Shown in pieces: positions 30,410-43,450 of a DNA stretch of 64,000 bases (within the stretch, counting starts at the first letter, position 1; every line of letters begins with the position of its first letter). The notes beneath the pieces are model-generated. The model was given only the letters and a program-made list of their open reading frames with translations, was not told the DNA's origin and made no database searches. This stretch comes from Bacillus subtilis (GTDB taxonomy: Bacteria; Bacillota; Bacilli; Bacillales; Bacillaceae_C), in the NCBI RefSeq assembly GCF_008764245.1, contig NZ_VTQV01000003.1, positions 126,249-190,248 on the forward strand, in the 5' to 3' direction. The translations under genes were made by a program, and so were the position numbers.

Positions 30410-30434
30410 CAAGCTTTCTTTTGAAGCTTGCTTT
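30410..30434 (+). terminator. Weak terminator-like hairpin before whiA
   Basis: CAAGCTT / AAGCTTG stem, 7-base loop, then CTTTTG. It lies in the 195-base gap between glmR and whiA and may attenuate. Confidence 0.5.
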
Positions 30435-30585
30435 TGCCAACCTCTGGTTACGCGCTTAGAAGTCCACCAGACAAAAAGGGTACATAATTCCGACTGCAAC
30501 GATATGAAAGAAAATCCATTCATAAATTTGCTTAAAGAGTGCTCTTACCTGTATCATTTTACGATTTTTTTAGGAGGTGGCAGAT

Positions 30586-31539
30586 GTGTCGTTTGCTTCA
30601 GACACAAAAAAAGAATTAACAACATTAGAAACTGCGGATTGCTGTGCAAAGGCCGAATTGTCTGCCCTTATTAGAATGAATGGCTCACTTTCCTTTTCCA
30701 ATCGCATCCTTGTTGTCAATGTGCAAACAGAAAATGCAGCCATTGCTAGAAGAATTTATGTTTTAATTAAGAGGATTTACGCTACTGAGGTAGAATTATT
30801 AGTTAGGAAGAAAATGCGCCTCAAGAAAAATAATGTGTATATTGTCCGTCTCAAAAAACAGGCGGAAATCATATTACGAGATTTAAAGATTTTAGGGGAA
30901 GGATTTACCTTTGTGCACGATATTGATCAGGATTTAATTGTCGATGAGTGCTGCAAACGTTCGTATTTACGAGGGGCTTTCCTAGCAGGGGGGTCTGTGA
31001 ATAACCCGGAGACATCTTCCTACCATCTTGAAATTGCTTCTCTATATAAAGAGCATAATCAGGCGCTTTCTGAGCTTATGAATGAATTCTCCTTGAACAG
31101 TAAGTTTTTAGAGCGAAAAAATGGGTATATCACTTACCTAAAAGAAGCGGAGAAAATTGCTGATTTTCTGAGCGTGATCGGAGCTCATAATGCCCTATTG
31201 AAATTTGAAGATGTTCGAATTGTTCGGGACATGCGTAATTCCGTGAACCGTCTTGTGAATTGTGAAACAGCTAATTTGAATAAAACGATTGGTGCTTCAT
31301 TAAGACAAGTGGAAAATATCCGCTATATTCAGGAAACAGAAGGCTTGGACATCTTACCAGATAAACTGCGGGAAATTGCTATTTTGCGTATGGAACATCA
31401 AGATTTAACCTTGAAGGAATTAGGCGAAATGGTTTCCGGAAATCCGATTAGTAAATCGGGCATTAATCATCGATTAAGAAAAATTGATGAAATTGCGGAA
31501 AAAATACGCAAAGGTAGAACAAGCAACACATATAAATAA
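30586..31539 (+). CDS. whiA: WhiA-family DNA-binding regulator
   Basis: 317 residues from GTG 30586 ([12 protein letters not shown]), with AGGAGG eight bases before. The earlier GTG 30577 overlaps that site. N-terminal LAGLIDADG-like fold ([21 protein letters not shown]) and C-terminal WhiA HTH ([21 protein letters not shown]). In Bacillus it influences division and chromosome segregation. Confidence 0.92.
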   Translation: MSFASDTKKELTTLETADCCAKAELSALIRMNGSLSFSNRILVVNVQTENAAIARRIYVLIKRIYATEVELLVRKKMRLKKNNVYIVRLKKQAEIILRDLKILGEGFTFVHDIDQDLIVDECCKRSYLRGAFLAGGSVNNPETSSYHLEIASLYKEHNQALSELMNEFSLNSKFLERKNGYITYLKEAEKIADFLSVIGAHNALLKFEDVRIVRDMRNSVNRLVNCETANLNKTIGASLRQVENIRYIQETEGLDILPDKLREIAILRMEHQDLTLKELGEMVSGNPISKSGINHRLRKIDEIAEKIRKGRTSNTYK

Positions 31540-31557
31540 GTAAAGGGGTGAGGAGCT

Positions 31558-31815
31558 ATGGTGGTCAAAGAAATAGAAGTAAAATTGCCAGCCGGATTAC
31601 AATCTCGTTATGCAGCAGAATTTGTCCAAGAGGCAAGCAACTTTGCCGCAGATGTTTATCTTGAAAAGGGCGGGAGAAATGTCAATGCAAAAAGTATTAT
31701 GGGTCTAATGAGTCTTGCAATTGGACCAAATGAAATGGTGAAACTTTCTGCTACAGGTACTGACGAAGAAGAAGCTGTTGCACAGTTATCGAACTTTATT
31801 GAAAATAACAAGTAG
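31558..31815 (+). CDS. crh: Catabolite repression HPr-like protein Crh
   Basis: 85 residues, HPr fold. Position 15 is Gln (AGLQSRYAAEF) instead of the catalytic His of HPr, and Ser46 is kept in AKSIMGLMSL. It is therefore phosphorylated only by HprK and acts as a CcpA co-effector, not in sugar transport. This Q15/S46 pair distinguishes Crh from HPr. Confidence 0.95.
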   Translation: MVVKEIEVKLPAGLQSRYAAEFVQEASNFAADVYLEKGGRNVNAKSIMGLMSLAIGPNEMVKLSATGTDEEEAVAQLSNFIENNK

Positions 31816-31823
31816 TGCTTAAG

Positions 31824-31860
31824 AAAGAGTGTTGAAGCAATCATTTAACACTCTTTTTTC
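31824..31860 (+). terminator. Terminator of crh
   Basis: AAAGAGTGTT / AACACTCTTT stem followed by TTTTCC. Confidence 0.85.
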
Positions 31861-31917
31861 CTTGTGGTATAGTAAACTATAAAATTCTTGTCTTGTGGTT
31901 AAGTTCTAAATGTGGGT

Positions 31918-32085
31918 ATTGACGTCCGGCTCCAGCGCCCAGCGACTAGCAAACTTTCGGTGCCTTCCTACGATAAGTCAACATCAGCTCGCCTTTCAGG
32001 CTCACTGTGTTTCCTTTATCTCGTCAGGCCCCTAAAAAGTTTGTACGTCGCTAAACGGGCGCTTGCGCCTTTGTTCAAAAGCCTG
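31918..32085. repeat. Dispersed ~170-bp repeat (copy B)
   Basis: The most regular copy: CTCCAGCGCCCAGCGACTAG, AAACTTTCGGTGCC, CGATAAGTCAACATC, GTGTTTCCTTTATCTCGTCAG, TTTGTACGTCGCTAAAC and GGGCGCTTGCGC. It fills most of the 370-base gap before the ABC exporter. No coding potential is supported. Confidence 0.7.
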
Positions 32086-32185
32086 TACATACGAGCTAGA
32101 ATTTCATGATGAATTTCTGTCAAGAAAAATTTAAAAGCGATTAAAATGCAAGTAGTTGGGATTTAATGATTGAGGGAGTCTAGTT

Positions 32186-33910
32186 ATGTTAAAACAGTTT
32201 TTTTCTTACTATAAACCACATCGACGTTTATTTATGATCGACTTTTCGAGTGCTGTGATCGTGGCCATTTTGGAATTAGCCTTTCCGGTTGCGGTCCAAT
32301 GGTTTATTGATAAACTATTACCAGAAGGCGATTGGAATAAAATATTTACAGTTGGTGTTCTTTTACTAATTGTCTATTTATTGAGCACAGCCCTTCAATA
32401 TATTGTTAGTTATTTAGGACATAAGTTAGGGATTAATATCGAAACGGATATGCGGGAGCAATTATTTACCCATGTGCAACGGCAATCGTTTCGCTTTTTT
32501 GATAATACGAAGACCGGTCATATTATGAGTCGGATCTCGAATGATTTATTTGATATCGGAGAGCTTGCCCATCATGGTCCAGAAGATTTCTTTATTGCAA
32601 TCATGACATTTATCGGTGCTTTTTCGATCATGTTTCATATTAATCCGAGTTTAGCGGTAATCACTTTTATTATGGTACCTTTCCTTATTTGGTTAGTCAC
32701 CTATTGCAATATTAAAATGAATCAGGCATGGAAAAATATGTATGGCCGGATTGCGGATGTCAATGCGAGAGTGGAAGACAGTGTCTCAGGTGCCCGGGTT
32801 GTGCAGTCTTTTACAAATGAGCAATTTGAAATTAATCGTTTCAAAAAAGATAATGGTTTATTCCGAACCGCCAAGCTCGCGGCATACAAAGTTATGGCAG
32901 GCACTCATTCCAGTATTTATATGATGACAAGACTGGTTACTTTATTAGTGCTTGTTGTAGGTGCCTGGTTTAGTTTTAATGGGCAATTAACATATGGAGA
33001 ATTGGTTAGCTTTGTTCTTTATGTGAATGTATTGGTTAAACCAGTGGATAAAATTAGTGCTTTACTTGAATTGTATCCGAAAGGGATGGCTGGATTTAAA
33101 CGATTCTTGGATCTCATTGACCAAGAACCGGAAATTCAAGATCGGTCGGATGCTGTAGCGGTTGATCACTTGATGGGAAATATCCACTTTGAAGATGTTC
33201 ACTTTCAGTATGATGACCATAAAAAAGTATTAAAAGGAATTGATTTAAATATTCGCGCGGGGGAGACGGTTGCGTTTGTCGGGCCCTCTGGTGCCGGAAA
33301 AACAACGATTTGTTCTTTGATTCCGCGTTTTTATGATGTGGACAAGGGAGCGATTATGATTGATGGAATGGATATTCGTGAGATGACGAAACATTCTTTG
33401 CGCTCACAAATTGGCATTGTTCAGCAAGATGTCTTTCTCTTTACAGGGACGATTCGTGAAAATATTGCTTATGGGAAACAGGATGCCAGTGAAGAGGAAA
33501 TACGTAAAGCAGCCAGGAAAGCTCATTTAGAGGATTTTATCGCTTCACTTCCTGAGGGGTATGAAACACAAGTAGGGGAGCGAGGTTTAAAACTATCTGG
33601 TGGTCAAAAGCAAAGACTAGCCATTGCACGTATGTTTTTGAAGAATCCGCCGATCCTCATTTTGGATGAAGCCACTTCAGCCCTTGATACGGAAACAGAA
33701 AAAATTATTCAATTAGCCCTAAATGAACTGGCTGTGAATCGTACAACCTTAGTCATTGCCCATCGCTTGGCGACGATTCGAAATGCCGACCGTGTGATGG
33801 TCGTAACCGAAAATGGCATCGAAGAAGATGGAACTTATTCGGAATTAGTCCAACAAAATGGGCTATTTGCGAGACTGCATAACATCCAATTTCAAGGGAT
33901 TGAGGCATAA
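32186..33910 (+). CDS. ABC exporter half-transporter (MsbA/LmrA type)
   Basis: 574 residues: about six membrane helices (1-320), then the ATPase with Walker A GPSGAGKTT, Q-loop IVQQDVFLF, signature LSGGQKQRL, Walker B ILILDEATSALD and H-loop AHRL. A homodimeric lipid or multidrug exporter is likely; the substrate is unknown. It stands alone, ahead of the converging clpP. Confidence 0.8.
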   Translation: MLKQFFSYYKPHRRLFMIDFSSAVIVAILELAFPVAVQWFIDKLLPEGDWNKIFTVGVLLLIVYLLSTALQYIVSYLGHKLGINIETDMREQLFTHVQRQSFRFFDNTKTGHIMSRISNDLFDIGELAHHGPEDFFIAIMTFIGAFSIMFHINPSLAVITFIMVPFLIWLVTYCNIKMNQAWKNMYGRIADVNARVEDSVSGARVVQSFTNEQFEINRFKKDNGLFRTAKLAAYKVMAGTHSSIYMMTRLVTLLVLVVGAWFSFNGQLTYGELVSFVLYVNVLVKPVDKISALLELYPKGMAGFKRFLDLIDQEPEIQDRSDAVAVDHLMGNIHFEDVHFQYDDHKKVLKGIDLNIRAGETVAFVGPSGAGKTTICSLIPRFYDVDKGAIMIDGMDIREMTKHSLRSQIGIVQQDVFLFTGTIRENIAYGKQDASEEEIRKAARKAHLEDFIASLPEGYETQVGERGLKLSGGQKQRLAIARMFLKNPPILILDEATSALDTETEKIIQLALNELAVNRTTLVIAHRLATIRNADRVMVVTENGIEEDGTYSELVQQNGLFARLHNIQFQGIEA

Positions 33911-33934
33911 GTATATAAATATTGAAGCGAATGT

Positions 33935-33972
33935 AAAAAAGGTTGCTCTGTAATCAATAGAGCAACCTTTCA
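33935..33972. terminator. Bidirectional terminator between the ABC exporter and clpP
   Basis: AAAGGTTGCTCT / AGAGCAACCTTT perfect 12-bp stem with an A-run before and a T-stretch after. Confidence 0.85.
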
Positions 33973-33978
33973 CTTGGG

Positions 33979-34581
33979 TTATTTCTTCTCATTAATTTCT
34001 TCTTTACGTTCGATAATTCTATCGATCAAACCATATTCTTTCGCTCTTTCAGCCGTCATAAAATTATCACGGTCTGTGTCACGTTGAATAATTTCAAGTG
34101 GTTGACCTGTACGATCAGACAGAATTTGATTTAACTTTTCACGCAAGAAGAGAATTCGTTTAGCGGCAATTTCAATTTCCGTTGCTTGCCCTTGTGCACC
34201 ACCAAGTGGTTGGTGAATCATGACTTCACTGTTAGGTAAAGCAAATCTTTTGCCTTTTTTACCAGCTGCAAGTAGGAAGGCACCCATTGAAGCTGCCATA
34301 CCCGTACAAATGGTAGAAACATCAGGTTTTATATATTGCATCGTATCGTAGATGGCCATTCCTGCTGTAATACTACCACCAGGACTATTAATGAAGATTG
34401 TAATATCCTTTTCCGGGTTTTCTGCTTCCAAGAATAGCAACTGAGCTACAATAGAATTGGCCACATTGTCATCAATGCCACTTCCAAGCATAATAATCCG
34501 GTCTTTTAGCAAACGAGAATAAATGTCATAAGCTCGTTCCCCTCTGCTTGTTTGTTCAATGACTGTAGGAATTAAATTCAT
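33979..34581 (-). CDS. clpP: ATP-dependent Clp protease proteolytic subunit
   Basis: 200 residues, usual length. Catalytic triad S98 (GMAASMGA), H123 (MIHQPLGG) and D172 (DTDRDNF). GGAGGAG lies before ATG 34581. It forms the tetradecameric barrel that works with ClpC, ClpX or ClpE. The CtsR operator and promoter upstream place it in the heat-stress regulon. Confidence 0.96.
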   Translation of the reverse strand: MNLIPTVIEQTSRGERAYDIYSRLLKDRIIMLGSGIDDNVANSIVAQLLFLEAENPEKDITIFINSPGGSITAGMAIYDTMQYIKPDVSTICTGMAASMGAFLLAAGKKGKRFALPNSEVMIHQPLGGAQGQATEIEIAAKRILFLREKLNQILSDRTGQPLEIIQRDTDRDNFMTAERAKEYGLIDRIIERKEEINEKK

Positions 34582-34644
34582 TTATTTCTCCTCCTTTTTT
34601 TAAAAAACAGATCCCCTAAAGTGTTGAAAACTTTATGTATCCTT

Positions 34645-34674
34645 ATCATACACCGTTGGTCAGTAAAGGTCAAA
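34645..34674 (-). promoter_or_regulatory. clpP promoter overlapped by a CtsR operator
   Basis: On the minus strand the -35 is TTGACC (34673-34668), then 17 bp, then -10 TATGAT (34650-34645). The plus-strand sequence at 34658-34674, GGTCAGTAAAGGTCAAA, fits the CtsR heptad repeat GGTCAAANANGGTCAAA with two mismatches. It covers the -35, so CtsR would exclude RNA polymerase. Confidence 0.85.
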
Positions 34675-34870
34675 TGATCCAACTGGATATTTGACTTTTT
34701 GAAATTTCTTCCTATAACATTCATATTCTCCATTTAGAATGTTTTTAAACAAATTTCACACGTTTTTCATTTGACAGAAACTTGGATGAACTAGGTGTTA
34801 GGAGGGAGGCAAGGTTAGAAGAAATGGTGAAGGGAACTTGGGATAGCGCTTCGCTTTTATTTCTTTGCAA

Positions 34871-34905
34871 AAAAACATCTCTTCTTATTAAGAAAGAGAT
34901 GTTTT
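34871..34905 (-). terminator. Terminator of the tRNA-Arg gene
   Basis: AAAACATCTCTT / AAAGAGATGTTTT hairpin with a TTTTTTT run on the minus-strand side. The remaining bases between clpP and this hairpin show no gene. Confidence 0.75.
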
Positions 34906-34927
34906 AAATTACGTGATGATATATTAC

Positions 34928-34998
34928 GCCCTCGGCAGGAATCGAACCCACATTTTAAGAACCGGAATCTTACGTGTTATCCGTTACACTACGAGGGC
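34928..34998 (-). tRNA. tRNA-Arg (anticodon CCG)
   Basis: A full cloverleaf can be drawn on the minus strand: acceptor GCCCTCG/CGAGGGC, D stem GTGT/ACAC, anticodon stem TAAGA/TCTTA with loop TTCCGGT (anticodon CCG, codon CGG), and a T loop TTCGATT. CCA is not encoded. A single tRNA-Arg near clpP is also found in B. subtilis. Confidence 0.93.
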
Positions 34999-35022
34999 AA
35001 AAAAGGAAGCGTACGATATGAA

Positions 35023-35051
35023 ATTATAGAACAAGTTTCCATAGAATGCAA
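35023..35051 (-). promoter_or_regulatory. Promoter of tRNA-Arg
   Basis: Minus strand TTGCAT (35051-35046), 17 bp, TATAAT (35028-35023), 25 bases before the tRNA 5' end. Confidence 0.8.
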
Positions 35052-35155
35052 GCTATATTTTGTTTTGTATAAATTATATGAGTTTCAATTTAAGGCGTGT
35101 ATTTAATAAAATTTTCCAATTCACTTAGGGAATAGGCCCATTGATGATTTTAATA

Positions 35156-35164
35156 TGTTATAAT
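35156..35164 (+). promoter_or_regulatory. Extended -10 promoter of the holin-like toxin mRNA
   Basis: TGTTATAAT is a perfect extended -10. Transcription from about 35171 would give a ~95-base leader containing the 10-base segment that pairs with the 3' end. Confidence 0.6.
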
Positions 35165-35186
35165 ATAAGAACAATAGATCGGCTTC

Positions 35187-35361
35187 GCATGAGGGAGTTT
35201 GGTAGCACTGTTGCTCTGCCGTAAGTCTTCGGATGGGAGACTTCCCGGGAGGGAGGTGTTGCCAATGGACATTGTTAGTGCGTTAACGCTTATGATATCC
35301 TTTGGGATGTTAGTGGCGTTTATCGTTTCTGATAAAAACCATAAAAAATAATCCCTCATGC
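35187..35361 (+). other. Long-range 5'-3' pairing in the toxin mRNA
   Basis: GCATGAGGGA (35187-35196, leader) is the exact reverse complement of TCCCTCATGC (35352-35361, just after the stop). The 3' partner is also part of the terminator stem, so the two pairings exclude each other. This is the logic of Hok-like and TxpA/BsrG-like toxin mRNAs. Confidence 0.6.
35265..35351 (+). CDS. Holin-like small toxic peptide, 28 aa (type I toxin candidate)
   Basis: ATG 35265 follows GGGAGGGAGGTG with a 6-8 base spacer. The peptide is MDIVSALTLMISFGMLVAF followed by IVSDKNHKK: a single hydrophobic helix with a charged tail. This is the pattern of the short 'putative holin-like toxin' family (Hol_Tox) and of TxpA/BsrG-type peptides. 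The stop codon lies in the terminator hairpin. A weak hairpin (CTTCC/GGGAG, 35241-35255) could mask the ribosome site. Toxicity is inferred, not seen. Confidence 0.65.
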   Translation: MDIVSALTLMISFGMLVAFIVSDKNHKK

Positions 35362-35390
35362 ACTCTAGCAGGTATGTGAGGGATTATTTT
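35345..35390. terminator. Bidirectional terminator at the toxin 3' end
   Basis: AAAATAATCCCTCA / TGAGGGATTATTTT perfect 14-bp stem. T-runs follow on both strands (TTTT on plus, TTTTTTAT on minus). Confidence 0.8.
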
Positions 35391-35429
35391 GCCCGCTACC
35401 TACCCCTCTTGACGGGGATCGGTCTGTTG

Positions 35430-35468
35430 GGGACCGCTCCATGTTCACGCATGGACGGTCCTTATTAT
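35430..35468 (+). terminator. Second hairpin/terminator downstream of the toxin gene
   Basis: GGACCGCTCCATG / CATGGACGGTCC stem (one unpaired base) with loop TTCACG and TTATTATT after it. It would stop read-through of the toxin mRNA. Confidence 0.65.
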
Positions 35469-35580
35469 TGTATGCAATTGTAACTTTTCTATGTTCATTA
35501 TAACATAAAAAAGGCGCTTGTACACACCCTAAACAATAGTTTCGCATCAATATGAAAAATGAAGTAAGGAAGAAGGATAG

Positions 35581-35826
35581 ATGATGGACATTATTTTTTA
35601 CACAAGAGACCAATGTAGCCTTTGTGTGGAGGCGAAACTTATTTTACATATATTACAAACTGAACATCCCATTAACATTATTGAAAGAGATATTGACACA
35701 AATGACGAATGGACGGAACAATATGGATTAATGATCCCTGTAATTGAAATCGATGGAGAGATCGTTCAATCCGGTATCATTGATTTATTCGCTCTAGAGG
35801 AAAAAATCAAATCTAAATTGCTTTAA
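35581..35826 (+). CDS. Glutaredoxin-like thioredoxin-fold protein
   Basis: 81 residues (80 if the second ATG, 35584, is used; the AAGGAAGAAGG site fits either). DIIFYTRDQCSLCVEAKLIL holds a CxxC redox pair (CSLC) at the first helix. The cis-Pro segment is LMIPVIEIDGEIV. Glutaredoxin-like/DUF836 family. It sits just before cggR, as in other Bacillaceae; its substrate is unknown. Confidence 0.75.
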   Translation: MMDIIFYTRDQCSLCVEAKLILHILQTEHPINIIERDIDTNDEWTEQYGLMIPVIEIDGEIVQSGIIDLFALEEKIKSKLL

Positions 35827-35846
35827 AAAAAGACTAGTGGTAAAAT
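35818..35846 (+). promoter_or_regulatory. Upstream cggR promoter (P1)
   Basis: TTGCTT (35818-35823), 17 bp, TAAAAT (35841-35846) with an extended TG. It overlaps the stop of the glutaredoxin-like gene. Confidence 0.6.
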
Positions 35847-35876
35847 GAACGTAGATGGCATGATTGTATTGTAAAT

Positions 35877-35911
35877 GGGTCACTATATGTCTACGTGGGA
35901 CAAAAAACACC
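35877..35911. promoter_or_regulatory. CggR operator-like element 1
   Basis: GGGTC-N6-TGTC-N4-TGGGAC-N6-CACC, a degenerate version of the CggR operator (CGGGAC-N6-TGTC repeated). It starts 30 bases after the P1 -10. Confidence 0.5.
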
Positions 35912-35922
35912 CACCGTTAAAA

Positions 35923-35951
35923 TTGATTCAGTTAAACCCCAATGATACAAT
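35923..35951 (+). promoter_or_regulatory. Proximal cggR-gapA promoter (P2)
   Basis: TTGATT (35923-35928), 17 bp, TACAAT (35946-35951). Confidence 0.7.
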
Positions 35952-35986
35952 AAAATCAGCTGCTATCCTATTTTTCATTGAAAGAT

Positions 35987-36022
35987 TGGGACGTAATATG
36001 TCTTGACGGGACAATTGGCGAC
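35987..36022. promoter_or_regulatory. CggR operator 2
   Basis: TGGGAC-N6-TGTC-N4-CGGGAC-N6-CGAC, a good match to the tandem CggR site of B. subtilis. It starts 36 bases after the P2 -10, the road-block position. Confidence 0.8.
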
Positions 36023-36044
36023 CTTCTGGTAAAGGAGCAAAAAA

Positions 36045-37076
36045 ATGCACAATTTCTTAAAGCTTCAATCAAAATTGGTGCCAGATATGCTATCTGTTAT
36101 GCAGAATCGCTATCAGATCCTTCGCTCCATTAGTTTAACGGAACCTGTTGGCAGGCGCACACTTGCTCATATGCTAGGAACAACCGAACGGATTTTAAGA
36201 AGTGAGGCTGAATTCCTTAAATCAAGTCAGTTAATCCGAATCAATACTGCTGGCATGACGGTTACAGATAAAGGTAAAAAACTGCTGGCAGGACTTGAAG
36301 AAGTGATGAGGGAATTAACTGGCATTAGTGAGACGGAACGAGCATTAAAAGCAACTTTGGGTATAAAAAAAGTAGTCATCGTTCCCGGTGATAGCGATGA
36401 ATCCCTGATTGTAAAAGAAGAATTAGGGAAAGCTTGCGCAGAAGTTCTTAATGGGTGTTTCGAAGATCAGCAAACGATCGCCGTAACAGGCGGAACAACG
36501 ATGGCTTGTACAGCGGAAATGCTGACAGCCGAAATGGGGCAAGGCAAACAATTGCTGTTTGTGCCAGCACGAGGGGGACTTGGGGAGGATTTGAAACATC
36601 AAGCCAATGTCATCTGTGCTACAATGGCAGAAAAGACAAATGGTGTACACCGTGTCTTATATGTACCAGACCAAGTAAGCCAAGAAGTTCAGCAATCTCT
36701 TCTCAAAGAACCAGCCATTATGGAAGTTGTGGAAAAAATTAAATCCGCTGATATCGTTGTGCATGGTATTGGCGAGGCGATCACCATGGCGAATAGAAGA
36801 GCAACTGAACAAAACGTCATGAAAAAGATAATAGGAGAAAAAGCAGTTGGTGAAGCTTTTGGCTATTATTTTGATGAAAAAGGGGAAATAGTACATAAAG
36901 TCCCCACCATTGGTCTACGAATATCGGATCTATTTGATAAATCGTATGTGATTGCAGCGGCCGGTGGAAAATCAAAAGCCAAAGCCATCAAGTCTTATTT
37001 TAAAAGTGCGCCTGAATCAACCATTTTAATTACAGATGAAGGAGCCGCAAAGTCGATTTTAAAAGATATATCTTAG
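36045..37076 (+). CDS. cggR: Central glycolytic genes regulator CggR
   Basis: 343 residues, SorC/DeoR type. An N-terminal winged helix (about 18-85) includes VGRRTLAHMLGTTERILRSEAEFL. The sugar-binding domain has AVTGGTTMACTAEML and VVHGIGEA. CggR represses its own operon, and fructose-1,6-bisphosphate lifts repression. It is first in the cggR-gapA-pgk-tpiA-gpmI-eno run. Confidence 0.93.
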   Translation: MHNFLKLQSKLVPDMLSVMQNRYQILRSISLTEPVGRRTLAHMLGTTERILRSEAEFLKSSQLIRINTAGMTVTDKGKKLLAGLEEVMRELTGISETERALKATLGIKKVVIVPGDSDESLIVKEELGKACAEVLNGCFEDQQTIAVTGGTTMACTAEMLTAEMGQGKQLLFVPARGGLGEDLKHQANVICATMAEKTNGVHRVLYVPDQVSQEVQQSLLKEPAIMEVVEKIKSADIVVHGIGEAITMANRRATEQNVMKKIIGEKAVGEAFGYYFDEKGEIVHKVPTIGLRISDLFDKSYVIAAAGGKSKAKAIKSYFKSAPESTILITDEGAAKSILKDIS

Positions 37077-37080
37077 TGCT

Positions 37081-37116
37081 TGTTCGAAAAGGAGGATTAA
37101 CCGGACTTTTTGAACA
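37081..37116 (+). other. Stem-loop at the cggR/gapA junction
   Basis: TGTTCGAAAAG pairs with CTTTTTGAACA (11 bp, one G-U). The loop contains the unused ribosome-site sequence GGAGGATTAAC. In B. subtilis the cggR-gapA mRNA is cleaved near this point and a stem-loop protects the gapA part; this may be its equivalent. Confidence 0.5.
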
Positions 37117-37175
37117 TCCCCTTAGAAAGGTATTTCTTTTAAAGATAAATTTTTATTTATTATCCATGATATTAA

Positions 37176-38198
<1,023 letters not shown>

Positions 38199-38282
38199 TA
38201 ATATAACTTTGAAACACCTTATTTGGGGGAGCGGGCATTAGACCCCTTCCCCTTTATCTTTTATTTAGAAGGAGGTACTATC

Positions 38283-43131
<4,849 letters not shown>

Positions 43132-43145
43132 TCATTATTATTTGT

Positions 43146-43200
43146 AAACGGGATATCCGAAGGCTCGGGGAAACTTGACCTTTTGGTGCCCCGTTTTTTA
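43146..43200 (+). terminator. Terminator of the glycolytic operon
   Basis: AAACGGG (43146-43152) pairs with CCCGTTT (43190-43196), followed by TTTT. Inner pairings around CGGGG/CCCCG are an alternative stem. A further hairpin, AAAATG..CATTTT with inner GGCG/CGCC, lies at about 43259-43300. Confidence 0.75.
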
Positions 43201-43342
43201 TTTTCGTAAAAAGACTCAATACGAAACGTTCGACCGTCCCCGGAATTGAGGAAAGCTATGAAAATGGGAATGGCGAAAGTTCACGCCTTTCCGCATTTTA
43301 AAGAAAGTCATCATAAGTAATAGAGACCAGTCCAATTGTCCA

Positions 43343-43371
43343 ACCATTTCTATTATAGGATCAATACAATA
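43343..43371 (+). promoter_or_regulatory. Sporulation-type (sigma-K/E-like) promoter, paralog A
   Basis: AC (43343-43344), 18 bp, AATACAATA (43363-43371). Two more paralogs carry the same block at the same place, so conservation supports function. CATAnnnTA is the sigma-K -10. Confidence 0.5.
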
Positions 43372-43384
43372 TATAAGTATCAGT

Positions 43385-43418
43385 CATAGATCGACTAAGA
43401 GTGGGTCGTTCATCTATG
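43385..43418 (+). other. 5' leader hairpin of paralog A
   Basis: CATAGAT-CGAC pairs with GTCG..ATCTATG, ending 18 bases before the ribosome site. Equivalents stand before the other two intact paralogs. Confidence 0.5.
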
Positions 43419-43450
43419 AAGTTTGGCCGAAAAGAAAGGATGGAAAATAT

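Larger units (their letters stand above)
35345..35490 (-). ncRNA. Candidate antisense antitoxin RNA
   Basis: An extended -10 on the minus strand (TGTTATAAT, 35505-35497) would start a transcript near 35490. It would run leftwards through two hairpins (35461-35430 and 35420-35403) and end at the T-run after the hairpin 35390-35345. The ~145-base RNA overlaps the toxin mRNA 3' end, as RatA overlaps txpA and SR4 overlaps bsrG. No expression evidence is available. Confidence 0.45.
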
